NCBI RefSeq assembly: GCF_023698535.1
Contig: NZ_JALJCL010000003.1
Coordinates: 248,001 to 312,000, forward strand
From: Halorientalis regularis
Lineage (GTDB): Archaea > Halobacteriota > Halobacteria > Halobacteriales > Haloarculaceae
DNA: 64,000 bases
Direction of reading: 5' to 3'
The notes under the pieces were generated by a model, which saw nothing but the letters and a program-made list of their open reading frames with translations, had not been told where the DNA came from and did not search any database. Positions 1 through 8,892 of the stretch are shown here, one piece after another (the first letter of the stretch is position 1; each line of letters begins with the position of its first letter). The position numbers were made by a program, and so were the translations under genes.

Positions 1-1
1 G

Positions 2-598
2 CTCGAGAACAGCTACACGCTCGACGCGGCCGTCGACGGCTCGCTACTGGCCAAGGCCGGCGCGATGATCGCCTACACGGGCGATCTCTCCTTCACTGGG
101 CAGGCCTCGGCCGAGGGCGGCATCACCGGCTTCCTCAAGGAGGCCGCGACCGGCGAGGGGACGCCCGTGATGACCGTCGAGGGGCAGGGCCACGTCTACC
201 TGGCCGACCGGGAGAAGAAAGTCCAGATCCTCGAACTCGACGCCGGGGAGTCGGTCACGGTCAACGGCGAGGACGTACTGGCGTTCGATCCGGAACTCGA
301 CTACGAGATCAGTAGCATCGACAGCCTCGCCGGCTCGTTCGCGGGTGGGTTTACGAACGTCTACCTCGAAGGTCCCGGCTACGTGGCGCTGACGACTCAC
401 GGCGACCCAGTCGTGATGGAGCCACCGGTCACGACCGACCCGAGCGCGACCGTCGCCTGGAGCGGAACCACGCCCGACGTGTCGGTCAACACCAACCTCT
501 CGGACATGATCGGCCAGGAGTCCGGCGAGCGCTTCCAGATGGAGTTCACCGGGACCGGCGGCTTCGTCGTCGTTCAGCCGTACGAGGAACACGTCTGA
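2..598 (+). CDS. AIM24 family protein (5' end outside window)
   Basis: The reading frame is open from the first bases of the window, so the true start lies upstream. About 198 codons remain. The visible part has the Gly-rich, beta-strand-rich pattern of the AIM24/DUF124 family (TRAP-like fold): the pieces LLAKAGAMIAYTGDLSF, GQGHVYLAD and LELDAGESVTVNGEDVLAF are typical of the barrel strands. The family's biochemical role in archaea is not established. No signal peptide or membrane segment is visible in the part present. The gene ends 167 bases before the next gene on the same strand, with no obvious operon partner. Family assignment is by recognition of the sequence pattern. Confidence 0.85.
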   Translation, partial: LENSYTLDAAVDGSLLAKAGAMIAYTGDLSFTGQASAEGGITGFLKEAATGEGTPVMTVEGQGHVYLADREKKVQILELDAGESVTVNGEDVLAFDPELDYEISSIDSLAGSFAGGFTNVYLEGPGYVALTTHGDPVVMEPPVTTDPSATVAWSGTTPDVSVNTNLSDMIGQESGERFQMEFTGTGGFVVVQPYEEHV

Positions 599-765
599 CA
601 GCTCTGGGGGACACTCCCCGCCAGTCCGCGTTCACCCAGCGTCCCCGTCGACTCTGTATACCTAGCGACACCGACTAAAACGACCCCGCTTGTACACAGC
701 ACAACGCCAATGCTCACCGAGACATCGACCGCCGCGTCGTCGTCCGCGACGAGGGACGCGAACGC

Positions 766-1800
766 ATGACCGGGGACGGAGCGGACGCGGACCCGATCCG
801 GATCGAGCGGTGGCCCGATCCCGCCTGCCGGTTCGGTTTCGAGGACGGGACAGCGCTCCTCCGCGCCGTGAACGACCCGTTCGAGGCGACCTTCGGGCCG
901 GTGACGGCCGGCCAACCGGTGGCCGCCGCGATGGCCGACCTCGGCGTCACCCCCGTGTCGACCGACGGTTTCGAGGCGGTCCTGTCCAGCGATGGCCCCG
1001 TCCGAGTTCGGGCCGACGGGGACGCCGCTGCAGACAGCGGGGCGAAGCGATACCTCGCGCGTGTCGTTCCGTCAGATCCGGACGGCGAGGCGGTTCTTGC
1101 GTTCGTCCCGCGCCCCGGAGAGGGGGACGAGGGGTCGGTTGACATCGACGTGGACCACGTGGCGAGCGTGGTCAGTCACGACCTCCGGAACCCGCTCGAC
1201 GTGGCGACGGCCCGGCTCCGGGCCGGTCGCGAGACGGGCGACGACGACCATTTCGAGCGGGTCGCCGCCGCACACGACCGCATGGAACGGATCATCCGGG
1301 ACGTGCTGACGCTGGCTCGCGGCCGGGACGTGGTCGATCCCGACGAGACGGTCGCCCTCGACGTGGTCGCCGAGGACGCGTGGGAGACCGTCGAGACCGC
1401 AGACGCGACCCTCACCGTCGACGGCTCGCTCCCGACGACGACCGCCGACGCCGACCGCGTTGGCCGCCTCTTCGAGAACCTGTTCCGGAATGCGGTCGAA
1501 CACGGGTCGACGGGTCCCGACGAGGCCACCGAATCGACCGATGCCGTCACCGTGACGGTCGGTCCGCTGGGGGGAACCCGGACCGGTTTCTATGTCGAAG
1601 ACGACGGCCCCGGGATCCCCGAGACCGACCGCGAGCGTGTCTTCGAGCCGGGATACAGCACCGACGACCACGGCACTGGGCTAGGGCTGGCCATCGTCGC
1701 CCGCATCGCCGCCCTCCACGGCTGGTCGATCGCGGTCGGCGAGTCCACGTCGGGCGGCGTCCGATTCGAGGTGACCGGGATCGAGCCGGAATCGCCGTGA
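766..1800 (+). CDS. Soluble sensor histidine kinase
   Basis: This 344-residue cytoplasmic kinase has no membrane segment. Residues 1-120 form a divergent N-terminal sensor region. The HisKA dimerisation segment has the phospho-acceptor His138 in SVVSHDLRNPLDV. The HATPase domain has its N box in ENLFRNAVEHGS, G1 in DDGPGIP and G2 in GTGLGLAIV near the C terminus. An upstream ATG at 710 is in another frame, so ATG 766 is taken. A PAS/GAF/HTH_10 regulator begins 40 bases downstream on the same strand, and the two probably form one signalling unit. No response-regulator receiver domain is present nearby, which is common for haloarchaeal kinases. Confidence 0.92.
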   Translation: MTGDGADADPIRIERWPDPACRFGFEDGTALLRAVNDPFEATFGPVTAGQPVAAAMADLGVTPVSTDGFEAVLSSDGPVRVRADGDAAADSGAKRYLARVVPSDPDGEAVLAFVPRPGEGDEGSVDIDVDHVASVVSHDLRNPLDVATARLRAGRETGDDDHFERVAAAHDRMERIIRDVLTLARGRDVVDPDETVALDVVAEDAWETVETADATLTVDGSLPTTTADADRVGRLFENLFRNAVEHGSTGPDEATESTDAVTVTVGPLGGTRTGFYVEDDGPGIPETDRERVFEPGYSTDDHGTGLGLAIVARIAALHGWSIAVGESTSGGVRFEVTGIEPESP

Positions 1801-1840
1801 GTCTCAAGTATCACTGCCCGGAACCCACGAGGCGAACGAG

Positions 1841-3370
1841 ATGAACGGCCGAGCCCGGAACGCACCGATCGGGATGCTCGACGTCGCGCCCAACGGGGCC
1901 GTCAGGGACCTGAACCCGGCCGCCCGCGAGTTGCTCGACCTCGGCGGGGCCGACGTGACCGACGAGCCCATCGACGCGGTGTTCCCCGAGTCCGTCGAGG
2001 CACGGGTTCCGGGAGCCTTCGAGCAGCCACCCGAACGCGAGCGGTCGTTCGACGCGTACTACCCCGCCCTCGACCGCTGGCTCGACGTGTCGCTGGTCCC
2101 CGACGGCGAGGCGGTGTATCTGTACCTGCGCGACAGGACCGAACAACGGCGGACGGAACGGCAACTCGCGGACGCACGCGGGGACGTGGACCGGCTGACG
2201 GTCACCAGCGAACTGATCGCGGACGTGCTGGGGGAACTGGTCGCGGCCTCGACCCGCGCGGAGATCGCGGAGACGATCTGTGCACAACTGGGCGAGACGG
2301 ACCTCTACGAGTTCGCCTGGGTCGGCGAGCGTGCGGTCGGCAGCGACGACCTCGTGATGCGCGCGGCGGCTGGGGCGGACAACCGGACGCTCGACCGCAT
2401 CGCGGACGAACTCGACGGCGACGGGCGGGTCCCGGCGCGGCGAGCGATCGAGAGCGGCGAACCGGAGACCGTCCAGTCCCTCGGCGAGGCCGACGCCGTT
2501 CCCGAAGCGATCCGGCGGGCGGCCTTCGCAGACGGCGTCCAGTCACTGCTCGCAGTCCCGCTGACCGACGGCGAGAGTGTCCACGGCGTGGTCGGCGTCT
2601 ACGCGTCCGACCGGGACGCCTTCTCCGAGCGCGAACGACGCAACTTCGGCATCGTCGGCGAGATGGCAGGGTTCGCGGTGACCGCCGCACGCAACCGCTC
2701 GCTGTTGTCGGCCGACACCGTCGTCGAACTCGTGTTCGCACTGACCGACGGCGACGCGCCGCTGGTTGCGGCCGCAGCCGAGACGGAGACGTCGCTGTCG
2801 GTGACCGGTCTGGTCCCCGACGGTGACCGACTCGTTTGCTATCTCGACGCCGAGGGTGACGCGCCCGGCGCGGTCGAGCGCTCGCTCGACGGCGAGGCGG
2901 TCCTCGGGACGCGGATCGTCGCGGACCACGACGACGGCGGATCGTTCGAGGTGATCCTCGACGAGTCGACGCCGCTCGGGCAGCTCGTGGGACAGGGCGC
3001 GACGCTCCGCTCGGCGACCTACGACGCGGCCGAGGGACGGATCGTCGTCGAGTTACCGCCCGATGCGGAGGTTCGACGGATCGCCGACGCGTTCTCGCGA
3101 GCCCACGACGCGACCGTCGTGGCGAAACGCGAGCGCCGGCGGGAGGCGACGACCGTCGGCGAGTTCAGGGAGACGCTCGGCGACCGACTCACCGACCGAC
3201 AGGAGAACGCCCTCCGGACCGCCTTCTTCGCCGACTACTTCGAATCGCCCCGTGGGAGTACCGCCGAGGAAGTCGCCGAGGCGCTCGGGATCACCGGTCC
3301 CACACTCCTGCACCACCTCCGGGCCGGCCAGCGAAAGCTCCTCGACGAGTTCTTCGAGACGACTGACTGA
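1841..3370 (+). CDS. PAS-GAF-BAT-HTH_10 transcriptional regulator
   Basis: A 509-residue bacterio-opsin-activator (BAT) type regulator. Residues 1 to about 95 look like a PAS fold (APIGMLDVAPNGAV, ending in YLYLRDRTEQRR). About 120-290 is a GAF domain (EIAETICAQLGETDLYEFAW to LLAVPLTDGESVHGVVGVY). About 300-430 is the BAT-associated linker domain. About 450-505 is the C-terminal HTH_10 helix-turn-helix (LTDRQENALRTAFFADYFESP, then TAEEVAEALGITGPTLLHHLRAGQ). Such proteins read a small molecule or redox/light cue and bind promoters; the ligand is unknown here. It follows a soluble histidine kinase at 40 bases and probably shares its transcript. Confidence 0.93.
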   Translation: MNGRARNAPIGMLDVAPNGAVRDLNPAARELLDLGGADVTDEPIDAVFPESVEARVPGAFEQPPERERSFDAYYPALDRWLDVSLVPDGEAVYLYLRDRTEQRRTERQLADARGDVDRLTVTSELIADVLGELVAASTRAEIAETICAQLGETDLYEFAWVGERAVGSDDLVMRAAAGADNRTLDRIADELDGDGRVPARRAIESGEPETVQSLGEADAVPEAIRRAAFADGVQSLLAVPLTDGESVHGVVGVYASDRDAFSERERRNFGIVGEMAGFAVTAARNRSLLSADTVVELVFALTDGDAPLVAAAAETETSLSVTGLVPDGDRLVCYLDAEGDAPGAVERSLDGEAVLGTRIVADHDDGGSFEVILDESTPLGQLVGQGATLRSATYDAAEGRIVVELPPDAEVRRIADAFSRAHDATVVAKRERRREATTVGEFRETLGDRLTDRQENALRTAFFADYFESPRGSTAEEVAEALGITGPTLLHHLRAGQRKLLDEFFETTD

Positions 3371-3522
3371 GCCCCAGTCGCCAGTTGTCGAATTGAACGC
3401 TACTGAATTCGGGGAACGCATATCGAGTTGTCTGTGCAGAGAGTCTGCGAACTCATCGGCAGCCGACGGAAGAGACGGTCCGTGAGGTATCTTTTTCAGC
3501 GAGGCTTCGATAGCCGGTCGTG

Positions 3523-3915
3523 ATGGATTCGGGGTTCAAGCGCGTTTTTGTTGAAGAAGCATACAGGAGTATCGCGCCGCTCGTGTTGAGTTTATTCGGC
3601 TGGTCGATCATTTACACGTCGATGCAATCGCCACCGTTTTCGGCATCGTTCCTGCTCGTTCTGGTTCTCCTGACCACGGTGTATCTGGCTGGACTTTTCG
3701 TGGTGACTCGGATCGTAACCGGCCAGACAGCAGCCACGACCACCAGGATCAATAACTTCGGTCTCGGTAGTAGTGTCGGGCTGTTCGTTTTCCTGTTTCT
3801 CGTACTCGTGCGTGGCCGGTCGGCACTCCTTCTTGTCGCGTATGTGATCGCGGAGGCGATCGGTATCGGAATCCTACGTCGGACCCCAAATGACGTGATT
3901 TCGAGTCATAAGTGA
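3523..3915 (+). CDS. Small multispanning membrane protein, function unknown
   Basis: A 130-residue protein with three or four hydrophobic segments: around residues 17-35 (APLVLSLFGWSIIYT), 42-65 (FLLVLVLLTTVYLAGLFVV), 80-100 (GLFVFLFLVLV) and 103-118. I do not recognise the family. A GTG immediately precedes the ATG (3520), and either could initiate. Codon use is visibly less GC-rich than the flanking genes, which may indicate recent acquisition. No partner gene is obvious: it stands between a regulator and a 288-base stretch (3916-4204) in which I see nothing. Confidence 0.6.
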   Translation: MDSGFKRVFVEEAYRSIAPLVLSLFGWSIIYTSMQSPPFSASFLLVLVLLTTVYLAGLFVVTRIVTGQTAATTTRINNFGLGSSVGLFVFLFLVLVRGRSALLLVAYVIAEAIGIGILRRTPNDVISSHK

Positions 3916-4204
3916 GTCTCCTGTGTCGTGCACGCACCGAAGTGAACTATTGATTGGCTGTCGGGAAGGGGCTGTATGAACCAACGGGTTCATACCGGAT
4001 ACAGCGCGGAAACCCACCCTTTCAGTAGTTGCTGAAGGAGGAGTATTGATATTTTCTGCTCCGACTCTTACTGGTTCTGAGAGCCGTGCACCGGGTGCAT
4101 GGAGACCTCGATTTCTCTGCGATTGGTCGTCAAAACCGATATCTGCCGAATCAGCAACTACTGTTGAGCCGTGGGTTAGCTTACTCACCGACAAGAGGCG
4201 GGGT

Positions 4205-4576
4205 GTGGACATCGACACCGTCGCCGAGCGCGCCAGCGAGTCCCTTCGTGCCGAATTTGGCGGGGCGATTCTGGCGGTCGGCCGCTACAGCAAGGCCGCT
4301 GACCAGCAGGCACGGACGGTCTACACCGCCACCTTCGAGCGGTCCCACGGCGAGAACACCTCCAGGAGCGTCCTCGAGGACGCTCCCGGAGACCATCGCC
4401 CGGGTGCTTACGAGACGAGCCACGACGAACGCCTGACCGCGACCGTCCGGATCTACGAGACGCTCGTCGACGTGGTCGTGCCGCTGGCCGGTGGCAAAGG
4501 TGTCGTCGTCGCGGTCGAGCGGGGGAGGGACTCACCGATGACCGACGTGATCGGGACGGTCCAGGCGGCGGAATAG
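4205..4576 (+). CDS. Hypothetical protein, possibly truncated at its C terminus
   Basis: A soluble, acidic 123-residue reading frame starting at a GTG (VDIDTVAERASESL). The frame is open further upstream to 4046, but that stretch has no coding character. I do not recognise the family; the size and the ATVRIYETLVDVVVPL strand-rich C-terminal half recall small haloarchaeal proteins of about 120 residues, but this is weak. Its stop codon lies exactly where homology of the opposite-strand hydrolase fragment ends, so the last residues (about GTVQAAE) may have been created by the deletion that joined the two genes. Confidence 0.5.
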   Translation: MDIDTVAERASESLRAEFGGAILAVGRYSKAADQQARTVYTATFERSHGENTSRSVLEDAPGDHRPGAYETSHDERLTATVRIYETLVDVVVPLAGGKGVVVAVERGRDSPMTDVIGTVQAAE

Positions 4577-4916
4577 CGACGTTCGCCTCGGCGACGTAGC
4601 CGCCCCCGGCCAGCGAGGTGGCCACGTCCTCGGCCTGGCTCTCGACGGTCGTGTCGCCGAACCAGCCGTGGACGAACACGAACAGTTCATCGACCACGGG
4701 CAGGTCGTTACCAAAGCTGAACCAACTGCTCACGTCGACGACCTCGTCGATCTCGACGCCGGTCTGTGCCGACGCCGACCTGGCCACCGCCGTCAGTCCC
4801 GTCCCGGCCGCGGCCGTCGTACCGATACCCCGGAGGACGGAGCGTCTGTCGAGTTCGCGTCCGCTTCGATTCGCCTCTCGTGTGCTGTTACGGTCTGCCA
4901 TGCGACGACCGAACAA
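4577..4916 (-). pseudogene. N-terminal fragment of a Tat-exported alpha/beta hydrolase
   Basis: From ATG 4901 (or 4916) the minus strand encodes a classic twin-arginine signal (DRRSVLRGIGTTAAAGTG, cleavage near SASAQ) followed by a lipase-like start ELFVFVHGWFGD containing the oxyanion-hole HG. After GYVAEANVAI the protein-like sequence stops abruptly. The frame then runs on antisense through the plus-strand gene ending at 4576, with Arg/Pro-rich shadow sequence, and meets a stop only at 4185. Roughly two thirds of a normal hydrolase, including the Ser/Asp/His triad, is missing. I read this as a deletion pseudogene. Confidence 0.8.
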
Positions 4917-5013
4917 TGTTGTGTTCGCGAGGAATGTATTCTTACGGTCATAAGCGTATTTTTATAAGTATCGACTAATATGGATGTTCTCAGGTTCGGA
5001 AGGCCGAGTCAGC

Positions 5014-5709
5014 ATGTGGGAAGTCGCCTTCACCATGACGCCGGAGCGCGGGTACTTCGACCGCGGGGAGCAGGCGCTGTGGGAGGCCGGCGTCTACCTC
5101 GAGACGGTGCGATCCCTGGAGTTTCTCGCGGACGGGACGGTGCTGGTCGTCTACGAGATCGACGGCACGGCGGCGGCACTCGAAGAGTGTCTGGCCGCGG
5201 CCCCGGAGAAGGTCGTCGACGCGACGGTCACCCAGCGCAGCGAGCCGCTCGTGGCACAACTGCGCTTTCACCCCGACGAGACCTTCGAGCGGTTGCTCTC
5301 GGTCCACCAGTCCTTCGGTGTCTCCGTCGAATTCCCGATCCACTACGTCGAGCACGAGCCCGCGACCGTCGAACTCGTCGAGACGGGGAGTCAGGAGGCA
5401 CTGCGGAACCGGATCGCCGAGACCCGGGAGCTGGCCGACGTCCACGTCAAGCACGTCCACCAGCACGAACCGACCACGCGACGGCAGTTCCGTGAGCTGA
5501 CCGACCGACAGCGCGAAGTACTGGTCGCCGCCGTCGGGTGTGGCTACTACCGGAATCCACGGGAGGCCACCCACGAAGAGATCGCCGCGGAGCTGGGCTG
5601 TTCGGCGAGCGTCGTCGGCCAGCACCTCCGCCGGATCGAGCAACAGCTGGTGTCCGCGACCGTCCCCGAACGGCTGGACGGCGCGACCATCGAGAGCCCG
5701 GACGCCTGA
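5014..5709 (+). CDS. HTH_10 (BAT-type) transcriptional regulator
   Basis: A 231-residue regulator. Residues 1-150 are the BAT-type N-terminal alpha/beta sensor domain. Residues about 160-220 hold the HTH_10 motif (LTDRQREVLVAAVGCGYYRNP, then THEEIAAELGCSASVVGQHL). An in-frame ATG also exists at 4984. The TATA-like tttataag at 4961-4968 predicts transcription from about 4990, downstream of that ATG, so 5014 is preferred. No metabolic target is suggested by the neighbours. It is one of three proteins of this family in the window, with 1841-3370 and 38901-39560. Confidence 0.88.
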   Translation: MWEVAFTMTPERGYFDRGEQALWEAGVYLETVRSLEFLADGTVLVVYEIDGTAAALEECLAAAPEKVVDATVTQRSEPLVAQLRFHPDETFERLLSVHQSFGVSVEFPIHYVEHEPATVELVETGSQEALRNRIAETRELADVHVKHVHQHEPTTRRQFRELTDRQREVLVAAVGCGYYRNPREATHEEIAAELGCSASVVGQHLRRIEQQLVSATVPERLDGATIESPDA

Positions 5710-5777
5710 TTTCCGGGTGTCCTGTGGCGTGGTAACGGCCACCAGAGCTAAGCCGGTCGAACCCCCAGTAGGGTGCC

Positions 5778-6074
5778 ATGACCGATTCAGACGCCGACGA
5801 GGCCACCGAACGGGAGCGGCTCATCTTCGGCGCTGGCTTTGCCTTCGGTGTGATGTTCACCATGTCGATCCTGGCGGTCGTGGTCGCCACGGTCGTCCCG
5901 CGGCCGGTCGCACTGCCGAGTCTGCTCACCTCGGCGGTCGTCCTCCCGATCGTCGCGGCAGTTCTGCTCGCGGCGGTGGCCGGCGTCGCACTGTACACGT
6001 TCGCGCTCCCCGAACACGGGTTCGGGCTGGCCGGGGTCACGCTGTTCGGCGAGGTCGACATCGACGGCGAGTAG
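5778..6074 (+). CDS. Small two-helix membrane protein
   Basis: A 98-residue protein with a short acidic N-terminal tail (MTDSDADEATERERL) and two hydrophobic helices around residues 17-45 and 52-80, then a short tail. It resembles the many small conserved haloarchaeal two-TM proteins of unknown function. It lies between a BAT regulator and a DUF5783 gene on the same strand, 35 bases before the latter, so cotranscription with the latter is plausible. No function can be assigned from sequence. Confidence 0.7.
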   Translation: MTDSDADEATERERLIFGAGFAFGVMFTMSILAVVVATVVPRPVALPSLLTSAVVLPIVAAVLLAAVAGVALYTFALPEHGFGLAGVTLFGEVDIDGE

Positions 6075-6109
6075 CGGTTGTTTTAGGGCTGGCTCGCCCA
6101 GAGACAGGT

Positions 6110-6436
6110 ATGGCCGACTTCGACCCCGAGCAGTTCGAGGACAAGTACGCGAACTACTTCACGGAACTCCAGCGGGCCTACAAGAACGCCTTCCAGACGA
6201 TGAACGACCGGTTCGATTCGGAGTTGATCCACGGCATCGACCAGTTCGTCCTCTCGGAGAGCGAACCGTTCTACGAAGGCGACGGCCAGTTCCGGATCGA
6301 ACTCCCCGAGGACGCCTACGACCAGCTCCAGGGCGTCGTCGTCGGCGAGGAGAAGTTCGACGAGATCATGGACCGGTATCTCGACGAGATCGAGACGGAA
6401 CTCCAGCGCGTGTTCGGGTTCGACACGAGTAGCTGA
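6110..6436 (+). CDS. DUF5783 family protein
   Basis: A 108-residue, highly acidic, soluble, mostly helical protein beginning MADFDPEQFEDKYANYF and carrying LQRAYKNAFQTMNDRFDSEL. I recognise the haloarchaeal family DUF5783, conserved in length and start but without a known function. Start ATG 6110 is chosen because the conserved N terminus begins there, although the frame is open upstream through the preceding gene. No membrane segment or metal motif is visible. Confidence 0.85.
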   Translation: MADFDPEQFEDKYANYFTELQRAYKNAFQTMNDRFDSELIHGIDQFVLSESEPFYEGDGQFRIELPEDAYDQLQGVVVGEEKFDEIMDRYLDEIETELQRVFGFDTSS

Positions 6437-6478
6437 ACGAGCGGGTGGCTATTTTTCCGAGGCGCTCGACGGACCGAT

Positions 6479-6694
6479 ATGAACCGACAGCACGTCTCGT
6501 CGGGCACCGAGTGGGAGGAGCAAGTGGGCTACTCGCGGGCCGTCCGCACGGGTGACAGGGTCGTCGTCTCGGGGACGACTGCGACGGACGACGACGGCGA
6601 CCCCGTGGCCGTGGGCGACCCGTACGAGCAGGCCAGACGGGCGCTGGAGATCGTCGAGTCGGCGCTGGCCGAGGCCGTCGTCGGCTCGGCCTGA
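6479..6694 (+). pseudogene. RidA (YjgF/YER057c) family gene with internal deletion
   Basis: The start MNRQHVSSGTEWEEQVGYSR and DRVVVSGTTATDDDGDPVAV to RRALEIVESALAE are a clear RidA N-terminal half (enamine/imine deaminase family, normally about 125-130 residues). After ALAE the frame jumps to AVVGSA and stops at residue 71. The substrate-binding Arg and Glu and all central strands are absent. The end resembles the usual C terminus of the family, so the simplest explanation is an internal deletion of about 55 codons that preserved the frame. A functional trimer is not expected. Confidence 0.75.
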
Positions 6695-6902
6695 GCGGTC
6701 TCGTCCCCCGCCGAAGTACGTGCGAGCTGTCATCAGGGGCAACTGATCAGATGCACGTCACTCCGGATAGTACCGTGCTATGGCGGGTCCGGTCAGCCTC
6801 GCCGCGCGACGGTGGAGGACGGCGGCAGAGGTGTTGTCGATCAAACACTACCTCGAAAGTAATACATAACACCGTGGGGGGTCAGGTTGGCGACAACACA
6901 GC

Positions 6903-8384
6903 ATGTCCGACGGACCGGCGGCCGACGACGCGGTGACGGACGGGGGCCAGAACTCCTGGTTCGCGAACTACTTCGGGTTCGCAGAACACGGCACGGACCT
7001 GCGGACGGAGATCGTCGCGGGGATCACGACCTTCCTGACGATGAGTTACATCGTCGTCGTGAACCCGGCGATCATGACGCAGTTCCCGGGGCCGGACGGC
7101 AAACCCGGCATCGCTATCGAAGGGTACACGCCGGGCGAGGTCCAGCAGATGCTGGCCGTCGTGACGATCCTCGCCGCGGCGACGGCGATCTTCGTGATGG
7201 CGTTTTACGCCAACAGACCGTTCGGGCAAGCGCCCGGCCTCGGCCTGAACGCCTTCTTCGCGTTCACGGTCGTCGGCGCGATGGGGATCCCCTGGCAGAC
7301 CGCCCTCGCCGCGGTCGTGACCGAGGGGGTGCTGTTCATCGTCCTGACGGCGGTCGGGGCACGGAAGTACATCATCGAGTTGTTCCCCGAACCCGTGAAG
7401 TTCGCCGTCGGCACCGGGATCGGGCTCTTTCTGGCGATCATCGGACTGGAGGCGATGCGGATCGTCGTGGACGACCCCACGACGCTCGTGACGCTGGGGC
7501 CGATCGCGACCGATCCCGTGGCGATCCTCTCGGTCGTCGGCCTGTTCCTGACGCTGATGCTGTACGTCCGCGGCCTGAAGGGTGCGATCGTCATCGGCAT
7601 CCTGGCGACGGCGGTCATGGGCGCGGTGGCGACCTTCGCCGGCCTCGTCGAGCCGGGCGTCGCCGCCGCCGAGTTCGTCCGCAACGGCGGCCTCGACATG
7701 AGTCGGATGACCGCGGCCCAGTACGACATCACGCCGCTGTTCGGCGCCTTCCTCGACGGGTTCGCGAACGTCGACGCCTTCGCGTTCTCGCTGATCGTGT
7801 TCACGTTCTTCTTCGTGGACTTCTTCGACACCGCCGGGACGCTGACCGGCGTCTCCCAGATCGCGGGCTTTCTCGACGAGAAGGGGAACCTCCCCGAGAT
7901 CGAAAAGCCGCTCATGGCCGACGCCATCGGGACGACCGTTGGCGGCATCCTCGGCACCTCGACCGTGACGACCTACATCGAGTCCTCGACCGGCGTCGAG
8001 GAAGGCGGTCGGACCGGAATGACCGCGCTCGTGGTCGGCCTGCTCTTCCTCGCGGCGCTGATCGTCGTCCCGCTCGCGGCGGCGATTCCGCTGTACGCGT
8101 CCCACATCGCGCTGGTGGTCGTCGCCCTGCTGATGCTCCAGAACGTCACGGACATCCAGTGGGACGACCTCAGCCACGCCGTGCCGGCGGGCATGACCAT
8201 CCTGATCATGCCGCTGACCTACTCGATCTCCTACGGGATCGCCGCGGGGATCATCAGCTATCCCCTGGTGAAGGCCGCCCAGGGCGAGTGGCGTGATGTC
8301 CACGTCGGCCAGTGGCTGCTGGCAGTCGCGTTCGTCGTCTACTTCGCCGTCCGGACCAGCGGCGTGCTGACGACGGTCGCCTGA
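6903..8384 (+). CDS. NCS2 family purine/pyrimidine permease (AzgA-like)
   Basis: A 493-residue inner-membrane transporter with about 12-14 helices. It has the NCS2/AzgA start TDLRTEIVAGITTFLTMSYI and NPAIM, the QAPGLGLNAFFAFTV motif of the substrate site, and FFDTAGTLTGVSQIAGFLD with the conserved acidic residue in the second core helix. AzgA-type members import hypoxanthine, guanine or adenine with protons; the exact base cannot be told here. An AT-rich stretch (aagtaatacataac, about 6857-6870) some 35-45 bases upstream may be its promoter. The next gene is a small secreted protein, not a purine enzyme. Confidence 0.92.
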   Translation: MSDGPAADDAVTDGGQNSWFANYFGFAEHGTDLRTEIVAGITTFLTMSYIVVVNPAIMTQFPGPDGKPGIAIEGYTPGEVQQMLAVVTILAAATAIFVMAFYANRPFGQAPGLGLNAFFAFTVVGAMGIPWQTALAAVVTEGVLFIVLTAVGARKYIIELFPEPVKFAVGTGIGLFLAIIGLEAMRIVVDDPTTLVTLGPIATDPVAILSVVGLFLTLMLYVRGLKGAIVIGILATAVMGAVATFAGLVEPGVAAAEFVRNGGLDMSRMTAAQYDITPLFGAFLDGFANVDAFAFSLIVFTFFFVDFFDTAGTLTGVSQIAGFLDEKGNLPEIEKPLMADAIGTTVGGILGTSTVTTYIESSTGVEEGGRTGMTALVVGLLFLAALIVVPLAAAIPLYASHIALVVVALLMLQNVTDIQWDDLSHAVPAGMTILIMPLTYSISYGIAAGIISYPLVKAAQGEWRDVHVGQWLLAVAFVVYFAVRTSGVLTTVA

Positions 8385-8467
8385 CCCCAGCGGTTCGCGA
8401 GCCGACAGCTATATTATTCGGTCAAATGGGCGTGAAAATAACCGGCGGACAACCGCCGGGTACGACG

Positions 8468-8707
8468 ATGCAATTCCGCAAGCCACTCGCCATCGTGTTC
8501 GCGGCACTGCTCACGATCACGTTGCTCAGCAGCGGCGCAGTCGCACAGACGGACGGAACGGACACACAGAGCGAGGGTTGTACCGTCGTCATCGACGACG
8601 ACCGGACGATTCTGGACCTGCTCGGCGGCGGTGACGGCGGGATCGTCCTCACCACGCAGAAGCTGTTCGAGATCGTCGTGCAGTTGCTCACCGGAAACTG
8701 TCTGTAA
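8468..8707 (+). CDS. Small exported protein of unknown function
   Basis: A 79-residue protein beginning MQFRKPLAIVFAALLTITLL, a Sec-type signal peptide ending near SSGAVAQ. The mature part is about 50 residues, acidic, with two cysteines (GCTVV and a C-terminal GNCL) that could form a disulfide. The frame extends upstream to 8312, but that part overlaps the permease gene; the ATG at 8468 directly precedes the signal peptide. I do not recognise homologues. A strong hairpin and T tract follow 50 bases after the stop. Confidence 0.7.
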   Translation: MQFRKPLAIVFAALLTITLLSSGAVAQTDGTDTQSEGCTVVIDDDRTILDLLGGGDGGIVLTTQKLFEIVVQLLTGNCL

Positions 8708-8756
8708 CGACGGGCGGCAACACGGCCAGCTGTCGGGGAAAGCACGAGCACAGCAC

Positions 8757-8845
8757 CGGATCGCGCGCGAGAGCGCGCGATCCGCTTTTTTCGCCCACGT
8801 TTTTGCCGCGAGTGGTGGCTGCAGGCCACCCGAGCGGGAAAAAGC
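8757..8845 (+). repeat. Palindromic double-T-tract intergenic element, copy 1
   Basis: A perfect 12-bp stem (8757-8768 with 8773-8784, loop gaga) is followed by a six-T run (8786-8791), an eight-base spacer, a second T run (8800-8804) with GC, then a second hairpin ggtggc/gccacc (8814-8830) and an A run (8839-8843). Copies 2 (14679-14795) and 3 (18894-19165) share this order: hairpin(s), T tract, spacer, T tract plus GCG, second hairpin, GACGTA/A-rich end. The first hairpin with T run may also act as transcription terminator for the secreted-protein gene at 8468-8707. Confidence 0.7.
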
Positions 8846-8892
8846 TGGGAGACCAAAAGCCTAAGCACGGTGAGAGCATAATCGGAGATACC

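Noticed and set aside
6882-8303. Long ORFs of over 460 codons antisense to, and in another frame of, the purine permease
   Set aside because: They are His/Asp/Arg-rich shadows of the permease codons; the permease has all family motifs and these have none.
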